Shown piece after piece: positions 10,852-19,525 of a stretch of 61,641 bases of DNA. The position numbers and the translations under genes are program-made. Within the stretch, counting starts at the first letter, position 1, and each line of letters opens with the position of its first letter. The notes under the pieces are model-generated. The model made no database searches, was not told the origin of the DNA, and worked only from the letters and a program-made list of their open reading frames with translations. Origin of the DNA: Deltaproteobacteria bacterium (GTDB lineage: Bacteria; Desulfobacterota; Desulfobaccia; Desulfobaccales; 0-14-0-80-60-11); contig VGSQ01000004.1 of assembly GCA_016874975.1 (NCBI GenBank), forward strand, positions 1-61,641, written 5' to 3'.

Positions 10852-10948
10852 AGGTTGTCTGATTTTTACGGCTGCGGGCTTGCCCAGGGGTTATTCCGGT
10901 CCCGCCCCGGCAGCCCCGGGTTTGCCTCGGAAGGGAGATGACGGGCCT

Positions 10949-11503
10949 ATGGCTCTGCCGAAACGAATTGTCCTCACCGGCCCGGAGGTGGACCGCACTC
11001 TGGAGCGGTTGGCCGAAGAGGTCTTGTTGGGTCGCGCCCACCTGGACGAAATGGTGGTGGTGGGCATCCGCACCGGCGGCGCCTTCCTGGCCCAACGTCT
11101 GGCCGACAAGTTGGAGCGGCGCCTCAAGCGGCCGGTCAGGGTGGGTATTCTGGACATCACCCTCTACCGGGACGACTGGACCCGCATCAGCCACAAGCCC
11201 CTGGTGGGAAAGACGGAACTCCCCGGCTCCATCGACGACCAGGACGTGCTGTTGGTGGACGACGTCTTTTTCACGGGCCGCACGGTGCGGGCCGCCCTGG
11301 ACGCCCTCATCGACTACGGCCGGCCCCGCCGCATCGAACTTCTGGTGCTGGTGGACCGGGGCGGCCGGGAGTTCCCTATCCGGCCCGACTTTACGGGCTT
11401 GCTCCTCAGCCTCCCGTCCGAGGAGCGGGTCAACGTCTACCTGACGGAGATGGGCCCGGAGGACCAGGTGGCCATCGAAGCCACCCCGGCCTATAAGGGC
11501 TGA
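10949..11503 (+). CDS. pyrR: PyrR bifunctional regulator/uracil phosphoribosyltransferase
   Basis: MALPKRIVLTGPEVDRTLERLAEEV..VGIRTGGAFLAQRLADKLE..DVLLVDDVFFTGRTVRAALDAL; ATG preceded by GGGAG. Confidence 0.94.
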   Translation: MALPKRIVLTGPEVDRTLERLAEEVLLGRAHLDEMVVVGIRTGGAFLAQRLADKLERRLKRPVRVGILDITLYRDDWTRISHKPLVGKTELPGSIDDQDVLLVDDVFFTGRTVRAALDALIDYGRPRRIELLVLVDRGGREFPIRPDFTGLLLSLPSEERVNVYLTEMGPEDQVAIEATPAYKG

Positions 11504-11610
11504 AGGGCCGGGGGAAGTGGAGTATCGGCTCTTAAGTTACAGGTCTTAAATCCCGGATCCTTTGACAGCGTTCATCCGGAAAGTCGTTTAACCCCCCCTT
11601 GATGGGGGAG

Positions 11611-11745
11611 GTAGCCTGAAATGCAGGCTCTTCCATGTCCGGAGGCCTTTTTGCTATTCGCCTCCTTTTCTCTCAGGGCTGAAACATCAAGGCTGGAAGG
11701 CCATATCCTTATCAGACTTGTAAGCAAAAAGCGTGCCGGACAGCT
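11611..11745 (+). repeat. Copy 1 of about 135-bp dispersed repeat (TGTCCGGAGGCCTTTTTG...CAAAAAGCGTGCCGGACA)
   Basis: Same-orientation near-identical copy at 53551-53690; imperfect inverted ends. Confidence 0.7.
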
Positions 11746-11774
11746 CTGGCGCCACTGATATTTTTTGAAGATTT

Positions 11775-13031
11775 ATGAAAGACAAGGGAAAAAAACCAGG
11801 CAAGGCGGCCGCGGAAAGCCTGCCCATCCTGGCCCCGGGGGACGCCGTCCTCCTGGAGCAGCAGGTGGCCGGGCTGGAGGCCGCGTTGGCCGCGGGGGAG
11901 GAGCCGGAAGTCCTCCTGGGGCTGGTGGAGCGCCGTCCCCAGGACCCGGCCTGGGACCTGCACCTGCTGGCGCGGCTGGCCCAACTCTCCCACCCGGACC
12001 TGCCCGCCCTGCTGGGCCGACTCTTCGGCGCCGCGCCCGACAAAGCCCGGCGCAAGGCCCTCCAACGTGCCCTGCATATTTTGAAGAGCAAGGGTCTGGC
12101 GGTGGACGCCGCGCTCCTGCCCCGCCCGGAGCCCACCGTCCTCAAGTTCACCAAAGAGCCGGTGGTGGCCCACCTCTCCCACATTTTCAGCCTGGACGGA
12201 AACGAGGGGGAGCGTTACGTGGTCCTGGAAGGCCCGGCCGAGGTCCTGGGGGGCAGCCAACTGGTGGCCCGGTTGAGCGACCGGCGCGGCTTCCGGGAGC
12301 TCCACGTGATGAGCCTCAGGCGCAAGCAGTGGGCCGAATTCTGGGAATATTTCCGCAGCCACGGCCTGGACGAGTGGGCCAAGGCCCCTCCCGCCTATGC
12401 CCTGCGCCTCCTGGAGGAAGCCTGGGCCCTCAACCCCTCCGTGGAGGGGAGAGGCCGGCGCTACGGGGCCCTGCGGGAGCGTCTGCACCAGCGCCTGGGG
12501 CCTCCGGAGGCAGCTCCCACTCTGGCCACCCTTCTCCCCGCTTTGCCGGACGCCGACCGCCGCGGGCTCCTGGAGCGCTCCTGGGAATTGAGTCGGGACA
12601 GCCTCTTCTTTTCCTGGCTGCCGGGGCCCGACCAGACCATGCCCTGGTATCAGAAAATGTTGGACTCCCGGTCCAGCCCCCTGGTCCTCACCGAACAGCA
12701 GCATCAGGACCGTCTGGACGCGGTGGTGGAAGATGCGGTGCAGGCCTTCTACCCGCCGGAGTCCCGTCCCTTCTGGGGCCGACGTCTTTTGGAGATCGCC
12801 TATTTCCTGGACCTGAAAGGTCGGACCGAGGAAGCTCGGGCCGCCCAGGCCGCGGGTGAAGACCTCTTCACCGGGACCGCCGGCCCGCTCACCGGGGAGA
12901 ATCCCTTTCTCAAAAGCCTGTCGGTCTTCGCCCTCACCATGGCGGCGCAACTGGCGGCGGCCCCGGACCAGCCCCAGAAACCGTCGGGGCTGGTGCTCCC
13001 GCCCTCGTCCCTGTTCACCCCCGGGAGGTGA
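11775..13031 (+). CDS. Hypothetical protein, alpha-helical, 418 aa
   Basis: Long ORF in a co-directional overlapping gene array; no domain recognised by eye. Confidence 0.8.
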   Translation: MKDKGKKPGKAAAESLPILAPGDAVLLEQQVAGLEAALAAGEEPEVLLGLVERRPQDPAWDLHLLARLAQLSHPDLPALLGRLFGAAPDKARRKALQRALHILKSKGLAVDAALLPRPEPTVLKFTKEPVVAHLSHIFSLDGNEGERYVVLEGPAEVLGGSQLVARLSDRRGFRELHVMSLRRKQWAEFWEYFRSHGLDEWAKAPPAYALRLLEEAWALNPSVEGRGRRYGALRERLHQRLGPPEAAPTLATLLPALPDADRRGLLERSWELSRDSLFFSWLPGPDQTMPWYQKMLDSRSSPLVLTEQQHQDRLDAVVEDAVQAFYPPESRPFWGRRLLEIAYFLDLKGRTEEARAAQAAGEDLFTGTAGPLTGENPFLKSLSVFALTMAAQLAAAPDQPQKPSGLVLPPSSLFTPGR

Positions 13032-13033
13032 GG

Positions 13034-13432
13034 ATGATACAACTCCTCCAGGTCCACACCGGCAGCCGCACCGAATTTGTGGAGGTCACCGCCGAAGTGG
13101 AGCGTCTGGTGCGCCAAAGCGGGGTTTCGGAGGGACTCTGTCACCTGTTCGTGCCCCACACCACCGCCGGTCTCACCATCAACGAAAACGCCGATCCCAC
13201 GGTGAAAGCCGACATCCTCATGGCGCTCAACAAACTGATCAGCGAGCATGAGCCCTACCGCCACCGGGAGGGTAATTCCCCGGCGCACATCAAAGCCTCC
13301 CTGATGGGGTCCGGCCTTACGCTGTTGGTGGAGGGCGGCCGTCTGGTCCTGGGCGCCTGGCAAGGCATCTTTTTCTGTGAATTTGACGGGCCCCGGTCCC
13401 GTCGCCTCCTGGTCAAGATCGTGTCCGGCTGA
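13034..13432 (+). CDS. YjbQ / UPF0047 family protein (secondary thiamine-phosphate synthase-like)
   Basis: HLFVPHTTAGLTINENADPTVKADI..EGNSPAHIKASLMGSGLTLLVEGGRLVLGAWQGIFFCEFDGPRSR; alternative GTG start 13028 overlaps upstream stop. Confidence 0.9.
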   Translation: MIQLLQVHTGSRTEFVEVTAEVERLVRQSGVSEGLCHLFVPHTTAGLTINENADPTVKADILMALNKLISEHEPYRHREGNSPAHIKASLMGSGLTLLVEGGRLVLGAWQGIFFCEFDGPRSRRLLVKIVSG

Positions 13433-15171
13433 TGACTGCAGCGCAGGAATTCTTCTCCCAGGTCAAAATCGGCGGCGTCTCGCTGGCCGCCCTCCAGCGG
13501 GGCGAGGCCCCCCTTCGGGACCGTTATCACCTCAAAGAATTCCTGGAATACCAGCACATCAAAAAGGGGCTGCTGGCCCCCTACGGACCTTCCTACCCAC
13601 TGGTGGAGGCCCGTGAACTCCTTCCCTCCTTTGAAAAAAATTTCAACGAATATAAAGAGCTCCCCGGCTTCAGCCTGGTGGTTCTGAACCGTCAGCTCAA
13701 TTACCAGGAGGAGGTTTTTCAGTTCGACCTGCTGCATGCCACCGCGGAAGGCGGCCGGAAGAGTCTGCGGGAAAATCTGGAGCGCCTCCAGCCCCACCTG
13801 GACCGGCAACTGCGGCCGCTCTTCCGCCAGCGCTTCGCCGGCCGGGACGTCACCGACCTGGCCCACTACGAGGAACTGCTGGACTACCTCCTGCACATGG
13901 ACCGGGCCCAGGTCATCGCCCGGGACGAGCAGGGCGACTTCCGCCTCCTGGGGGTGTACGCCTCCTTCCCCGCAGACCTGGACACGGAACTCAAGGCCTT
14001 CGGTCTGCGCCTGGGCAAATTCAAGAAGCAGGACAACGCCCTTTACGAGCAGGAGCGGTACTTCGTCTACCAGTTTTTCATGGAGCTTTACGGTTTTCCC
14101 ATCGCCGCCGAACGCCGCACCTCGGCGGCCCTCTTCGCCCGCCGGCTGGCCCGCCTCAAGGAGCAGTACCTCATCAAGGTGTTGGGCTCCTCGGACCGCA
14201 CCATCACCAGTCTCTGCGGCTTCGAGATGAAGCGCTACCCCCTGGTGGAAAAGCTGGCCCTGGTGGCCCTGCCGCCGGGCATGGCCGAAGCCTCCCCCCA
14301 CCTGGGGGAGCAGGGCTTCTTTGTGGACCCGGAGCGCCGGGTGGTCATTCTCAAGGTGACCTACCAGCAGCACAAGTACAACCGCCTGAACGTGCTGGAG
14401 GACCGGGCCCTGTCGGTGCTCCGGCAGGAGGTCATCCACCCCGTGCACGGCGGCCGGGACCAGAGCCTCAATCTCCTCAAGGACAGCCGCCGGTTCCTCA
14501 AGGACCTCACCGACATCGTCCGGGGAGAATATCTGGGCAGCATTTCCTACCAGCGCAGCGAACTCCTCACCTCCACCAAGACCCATGAGGACCGCCTGAA
14601 GTTTCTCTCGGCCTGGCTGGTCAAAAACCACCGGCGCCTGGCCACTTACAGCCACGATTCCTTCGACGCGGCCAAAAGGCTCCTGCACAGCTATCTTCTC
14701 AACCGGGAACACCGGGAGGTCTTTGCCAAGCACGCAGAGCTCCATCGGGAAGCGCTGCGCCGGTTGACCTATCTGACCCAGGCCCATCAGCTCCAGACCC
14801 TGGAGAAACTGGTCCAGGGCCAGACCGGCCGGCGTCAGTTGGGGCCTTACCAGCGCATGGCCCAGGCCGTGGCCATGCTGGAAGAGAAGAAGGAGGAACT
14901 CCCCTACTACTACCCCGACCTCTTTGATAAGTTCCTCAAACTCTGTGAAGAACTCCTGGACTACCCCTACTTCCGCCGTCTCCGGAACCTTCCCGCCCCC
15001 CCTACCCTCCCATATCGCCGCCGGGTCTGGCAGCTCATGCTGCTGGGGGAGCGGCTAGTCAAGGAACTGACGGCCCAGCACCGGCAGATCCAGGCCGAGG
15101 TGAGCCGGGGCACGCCCCTGCCCCTCCTGGCGCCGGGGAAAGCCCGGGCCCCCCGCCCCGTGCAACCCTGA
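13432..15171 (+). CDS. Hypothetical protein, 579 aa
   Basis: ATG overlaps the YjbQ stop codon (TGATG); no domain recognised. Confidence 0.85.
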   Translation: MTAAQEFFSQVKIGGVSLAALQRGEAPLRDRYHLKEFLEYQHIKKGLLAPYGPSYPLVEARELLPSFEKNFNEYKELPGFSLVVLNRQLNYQEEVFQFDLLHATAEGGRKSLRENLERLQPHLDRQLRPLFRQRFAGRDVTDLAHYEELLDYLLHMDRAQVIARDEQGDFRLLGVYASFPADLDTELKAFGLRLGKFKKQDNALYEQERYFVYQFFMELYGFPIAAERRTSAALFARRLARLKEQYLIKVLGSSDRTITSLCGFEMKRYPLVEKLALVALPPGMAEASPHLGEQGFFVDPERRVVILKVTYQQHKYNRLNVLEDRALSVLRQEVIHPVHGGRDQSLNLLKDSRRFLKDLTDIVRGEYLGSISYQRSELLTSTKTHEDRLKFLSAWLVKNHRRLATYSHDSFDAAKRLLHSYLLNREHREVFAKHAELHREALRRLTYLTQAHQLQTLEKLVQGQTGRRQLGPYQRMAQAVAMLEEKKEELPYYYPDLFDKFLKLCEELLDYPYFRRLRNLPAPPTLPYRRRVWQLMLLGERLVKELTAQHRQIQAEVSRGTPLPLLAPGKARAPRPVQP

Positions 15172-15186
15172 CAGGAGACTCTGCGG

Positions 15187-15993
15187 ATGTCTGAGCAACA
15201 CGCCTGGTTCTGGCTCGACGAGGGGCAGGGGTATCCCCTGGTCCTGCTGCACGGCCTGGGGGCCTCCACCTTCTCCTGGCGTTGCCAACGGGAGCCCCTG
15301 GGTCGCCATTTCCGGCTGCTGGCCCCGGACCTGCCGGGCCACGGGCGCACCCTGGTTTCCCCCGGCGGTGATTTTTCCATCCGCGCCCTGGCCGCCGGGG
15401 TGGCTCGATGCCTCCAGGATCGGGGCGTCACCCAAGCCGCCGTGGCGGGGAACTCCCTGGGCGGCGGCCTGGCCCTGTGGCTGGCCCGGGAGCACCCGGA
15501 GATGGTTTCCCACCTCATCCTGCTGGCCCCGGCCGCGGCTTTGCGGAGGCTGCCTTATATCTTTGTGCCGCTCAGCCTGCCGGTCCTGGGAAATCTCACG
15601 GCCCTGGCCCTGGGTCCCTGGATTCTCCCCCCGGCCCTGGGCCTGATATTCCATAACAGGGACCTGATCACCCCGGAAGTGCTGGAAGGCTACGCCCCCC
15701 CCTACCGGGACCGCCGCCAACGCCGCCTTCTCGGTGAGGTTTGTCGCCAACTCCAGCTTCTGCCCTTGGAAGAGGTGGCGGCTCTTTTGCGAAAAATCTC
15801 CTGCCCCACCGTCCTCATCTGGGGGGTCGAGGACCGCATCCTGCCCCTGGGCCAGGGCTGCTGGATGCTGGCCCATCTGACCCAGGCCCGGCCCTATTTC
15901 CTCCCCGGGGTGGGCCACGCACCCCAGGAGGAGGCCCCGGACCGGGTCAACCAAATAATCATTGATTTTTTGCGGGGGACATTAAAAAATTAA
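15187..15993 (+). CDS. Alpha/beta hydrolase
   Basis: VLLHGLGASTFSW..RLLAPDLPGHGRT..AAVAGNSLGGGLALWLA (GNSLGG nucleophile elbow)..LIWGVEDRILPL..GVGHAPQEE. Confidence 0.93.
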   Translation: MSEQHAWFWLDEGQGYPLVLLHGLGASTFSWRCQREPLGRHFRLLAPDLPGHGRTLVSPGGDFSIRALAAGVARCLQDRGVTQAAVAGNSLGGGLALWLAREHPEMVSHLILLAPAAALRRLPYIFVPLSLPVLGNLTALALGPWILPPALGLIFHNRDLITPEVLEGYAPPYRDRRQRRLLGEVCRQLQLLPLEEVAALLRKISCPTVLIWGVEDRILPLGQGCWMLAHLTQARPYFLPGVGHAPQEEAPDRVNQIIIDFLRGTLKN

Positions 15994-16241
15994 TCCGGTA
16001 AGTTAGACGGCGGCCGGAAACCGGGCGGGGGAAGGGCGGGAGAGTGGCGGCTCCTGTGGCGCAGGCGTCTCCGAGCCCTGGCCCCCTCCTCCACAAAATC
16101 TCTCAAGACAGATAATAACAAGAATTATCAACGACATATGCTGCGCGGTGCGCACCCTGCCGATCAATTTGCCGAGAATGACATCACATCGCCAGGAGGC
16201 GCCGGGCGCCGCGGTGGGGCCGCAGGGGCCCAGGACGAAAC

Positions 16242-16469
16242 ATGAGGAAAAACATCATCCCGTTTGAAAAGGCCAAGCGCTCCGTCAAAGAAGTGGTGGA
16301 GCGGTTTTACCAGGATCTGGACGACATCGAGGAAATCGTGGTCATCGCCAAGGACCGGGAGGGGGAATGGATCTTCGCCAACTCGGAGCTGGAGAACGAG
16401 CTGGAGTGGATCGGCAGTCTCTATAAATTCATCAACAAAGCCATCATGGAAGACGGCGACGATTTTTAG
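16242..16469 (+). CDS. Small acidic hypothetical protein, 75 aa
   Basis: MRKNIIPFEKAKRSVKEVVERFYQDLDDIEEIVVIAKDREGEWIFANSELENELEWIGSLYKFINKAIMEDGDDF; plausible composition. Confidence 0.65.
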   Translation: MRKNIIPFEKAKRSVKEVVERFYQDLDDIEEIVVIAKDREGEWIFANSELENELEWIGSLYKFINKAIMEDGDDF

Positions 16470-16801
16470 CGCGGCGCCGGCCCATCGAGCAGGAGGGGGC
16501 CTTGCGGCCCCCGTCCTCTCCCGCCACCCTGGGTATGGTTCCGTAACCGGCGGCTCCTGAGGCACCTTGAACCAGGTGCAGATAATCGAGCAGCGACCCG
16601 AGTCCCCAGTTGTCAACACACCACTTCAGGAAGGCCTCGTGCATATGACAGGCCCCGGCCGACACTCCCGAAAGACGGAGTAAGGCAGCTTGGTGGCGCG
16701 GCCGGGTCGGGCCCGCCCACCCGGGTATCCCGGACCGCAGAATTCCTTTTCGGGGGTTATCGGGCCATTTTCCCACTAAAGCATAATATATCGGAAGCTC
16801 A

Positions 16802-17968
16802 TTGACTTATCTGCTCTACCCGCTGCTGCTGCTCATCCTGGCCGCCCTGGTTTACCAGGTGCTGGCCCTGGTATCCCTGGCGCGGCTGTTCTCGGCCCGG
16901 CCCGGCCCTCCTCTTCCGGAGCCGCCCCCCGGGGTCACGGTCCTCAAGCCGGTGAAGGGGCTGGAGCCGGACAGCCGCGCCTGCCTGGAAAGCTTCCTCA
17001 CCCAGGATTACCCCGCCTACGAGGTGTTGTTCGGGGTGGCCGACCAGGGCGATGCGGTGTTGCCTCTGTTGGACGACCTGGTCCGGGCCCACCCGCAGAG
17101 GCCGGCCCGGGTGGTCCTCTGCACCGAGGTTTTGGGGCAAAACCCCAAGGTGAGCATTCTGCGCCAGTTGGAGCCCCTGGCCCGGCATGATCTCCTGGTG
17201 GTGGCCGACGGGGACGTGAAGGTGGGTGAAGATTTTTTGCAGCGCGTCGCCGCGGGCCTGGCCGAGCCCGGCGTGGGTCTGGTGAGCTGCCTCTACCGGG
17301 CCGGGCCGGCCCGCACCCTGGGGTCGGCCCTGGAGGCCCTGACCATCAGCGCCGACTTCATCCCTTCGGTGGCCGTGGCCCGACAGGTGGAGGGCATCCG
17401 CTTCGCCCTGGGGGCCGCGCTGGCCCTGCCCCGGCAGGTGCTGGCCCGTCTGGGTGGGTTCGCCGCCATCGCCGACCACCTGGCCGACGATTACCAACTG
17501 GGGTGGCAGGTGCACCGTCTGGGTCTGAGGGTGGACCTGCTCCCTTATGTGGTGGAAACGGTGAACCCCCACATGACGTTGGCCGCCTATTTTCTTCACC
17601 AACTGCGCTGGAGCCGGACCTACCGGGTCTGCCGGCCCGGCGGCTACCTGGCCTTCGGCGTCACCCATGGTCTGGTCTTCGCCCTGGTCCTGTGGCTTGC
17701 CTCGGGCCTGGCCGGCTGGGCCCTGGAATTGACGGGAGCGGTGCTGGCCCTGCGGGCCGCGGTGGCCCTGGCCTCGGAGCGCCTCTATCTCCGGGGCCGC
17801 CTGAGGCCGGGGGCTTTTCTGCTGCTTCCGGTGAAAGACCTCCTGGCCTTCGCCCTCTGGCTGCTGAGCTTTTCGGGCGACACCGTCACCTGGCGGGGAC
17901 GGCGCTTCCGCCTTAGACGGGACGGCGCCCTGATGGAGACCCAGAAAGAGGACTCAGGGCGGAAGTAG
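16802..17968 (+). CDS. Ceramide glucosyltransferase-like / HpnI-like family 2 glycosyltransferase
   Basis: VTVLKPVKGLEPDSRACLESFLTQDYP..VADGDVKVGEDFL..HLADDYQLGWQVHRLG..QLRWSRTYRVCRPGGYLA; TTG start. Confidence 0.82.
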   Translation: MTYLLYPLLLLILAALVYQVLALVSLARLFSARPGPPLPEPPPGVTVLKPVKGLEPDSRACLESFLTQDYPAYEVLFGVADQGDAVLPLLDDLVRAHPQRPARVVLCTEVLGQNPKVSILRQLEPLARHDLLVVADGDVKVGEDFLQRVAAGLAEPGVGLVSCLYRAGPARTLGSALEALTISADFIPSVAVARQVEGIRFALGAALALPRQVLARLGGFAAIADHLADDYQLGWQVHRLGLRVDLLPYVVETVNPHMTLAAYFLHQLRWSRTYRVCRPGGYLAFGVTHGLVFALVLWLASGLAGWALELTGAVLALRAAVALASERLYLRGRLRPGAFLLLPVKDLLAFALWLLSFSGDTVTWRGRRFRLRRDGALMETQKEDSGRK

Positions 17969-18147
17969 GGAGTAGGTTTTGTGAGGGGAGGACCGCGGTA
18001 ACACAGTTCCCCCGCCCTCCCCCACAGTAAACTTTTCAGGACAGTTCCTCATGAGCCTTTGGCCCACCCATAAATTATGAAAAGTTAAGCATGGTTACGG
18101 TGCGCAGTGCGCACCCTACAAAAAACTTTTCGAAGCAGGAAACCTGC

Positions 18148-18900
18148 ATGGACCATAAGTTGCTCGAGCAATTGTTACAGGAAGTGCAGTCCGGCACGGT
18201 GGGGGTGGAGGAGGCCCTGGACCGGCTGCGGACGCTCCCCTTCGAGGACCTGGGTTTCGCCCTGGTGGACCACCACCGGACTCTGCGCCAGGGGTTTCCG
18301 GAGGTGCTCTTCGCCCAGGGCAAGGAGGTGGGGCAGATCAAGGCCATCCTGACCTCGCTCTGGAGCCGCAGCGAAAACGTGCTGGTGACTCGCCTGGCCG
18401 CCGACCAGGCTGCGGTCCTGCGCGCCGACTTCCCCGAAGCCCGGTATTACCCCGACTCCCGCCTCCTGACCCTGTCCCGCCGCCCAATTCCGGACCGGGG
18501 CCGCGGGCTCATCTGCGTCATCTCCGCCGGCACCGCGGACATCCCGGTGGCGGAGGAGGCCGCGGTCACCGCCCGCATCATGGGGCACCAGGTGGAAACC
18601 CTGTACGACTGCGGGGTGGCCGGCCTGCACCGCCTCCTGGCCCATCAGGCCCTCTTCGCCCAGGCCACCGTCTTCGTGGTGGTGGCGGGAATGGAGGGGG
18701 CGCTGCCCTCGGTGGTGGGGGGACTGGTGGACCGGCCCGTCATCGCGGTGCCCACCAGCGTGGGCTACGGGGCCAGTTTCGGGGGCCTGGCGGCGCTGCT
18801 GGCCATGCTCAACTCCTGCGCCACCGGGGTGGCCGTGGTCAACATCGACAACGGCTTCGGGGCCGGCTGCCTGGCGGCCCTGATCAACCGGAAGGATTAA
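18148..18900 (+). CDS. larB: LarB-like nickel-pincer cofactor biosynthesis protein (AIR carboxylase family)
   Basis: LLQEVQSGTVGVEEALDRLRTLPFEDLGFALVDHHRTLRQGFPEVLFAQGKE..CVISAGTADIPVAEEAAVTA; internal ATG chosen because the upstream extension lies in a repeat. Confidence 0.9.
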   Translation: MDHKLLEQLLQEVQSGTVGVEEALDRLRTLPFEDLGFALVDHHRTLRQGFPEVLFAQGKEVGQIKAILTSLWSRSENVLVTRLAADQAAVLRADFPEARYYPDSRLLTLSRRPIPDRGRGLICVISAGTADIPVAEEAAVTARIMGHQVETLYDCGVAGLHRLLAHQALFAQATVFVVVAGMEGALPSVVGGLVDRPVIAVPTSVGYGASFGGLAALLAMLNSCATGVAVVNIDNGFGAGCLAALINRKD

Positions 18901-19125
18901 GGTGGGGGGGAGGACCGGGGGAGCAGTGGCTCCCCCGCCCGCCCACAGGCAACTTTTCTTAACAGTCCCTCATGGGCCGCCGGCCCACCCATAACACATG
19001 AAAAGGCCGGTGGGGCGGGCGTCCCTGCCCGCCGCCGGCCCCAGCCTTAACTCTGCGCCCTTTGCGTCTTTGCGAGAAAAATTATTTGTTTCTCGCGAAG
19101 GCGCAAAGGGCGCAAAGAGAAAAAG

Positions 19126-19251
19126 ATGCACGAGAACGACATTGCCCGGGAGATAGTGGGCGCGGCCTATAAGGTTCATACGGCGCTGGGCCCCGGCCTG
19201 CTGGAATCGGTCTACGAAGCGGCTCTGGCCCATGAATTGCAGGGGTCGTAG
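19126..19251 (+). pseudogene. Truncated GxxExxY protein
   Basis: MHENDIAREIVGAAYKVHTALGPGLLESVYEAALAHELQGS* matches the family N-terminus, then an early stop; preceded by a palindromic tttgcgccttcgcgag repeat. Confidence 0.75.
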
Positions 19252-19314
19252 GGGGGGAAAGGGCGATGCGCTCATACTCCTCTGGTGATGCCTTGTTCTC
19301 TTAGCGACGCACCC

Positions 19315-19512
19315 TCAAATGAGGGGTTTTTCCTTCTTGGATTCCAGGACGGCGCGCAGGTGGTCCCGGTCTTTGCGGGTCTGGAGGAGCTCGCCTTCCA
19401 ATTGGGCGCGCTGGGGGGAGGGTCCAAAGCCCAAAGCCTTCAGTTGTTTCTCCAGCTCCTCCGCCTTGCGGGTGAGGCGGTAGAGTTCCTGGGCCAGTTC
19501 TCTGAGGGGCAT
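19315..19512 (-). CDS. Small coiled-coil hypothetical protein (65 aa)
   Basis: MPLRELAQELYRLTRKAEELEKQLKALGF..; immediately downstream of the kinase gene. Confidence 0.55.
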   Translation of the reverse strand: MPLRELAQELYRLTRKAEELEKQLKALGFGPSPQRAQLEGELLQTRKDRDHLRAVLESKKEKPLI

Positions 19513-19525
19513 GGGTCGGCCCGAC

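Noticed and set aside
11712-12950. 412-aa minus-strand ORF and 364-aa plus-strand ORF overlapping the 418-aa gene
   Set aside because: Alternative-frame ORFs with repeat-derived termini; the 418-aa frame has normal protein composition and couples to yjbQ
13255-14787. 510-aa minus-strand ORF opposite the 579-aa gene
   Set aside because: His/Gln/Gly-rich antisense composition; the plus-strand ORF is start/stop-coupled to its neighbours
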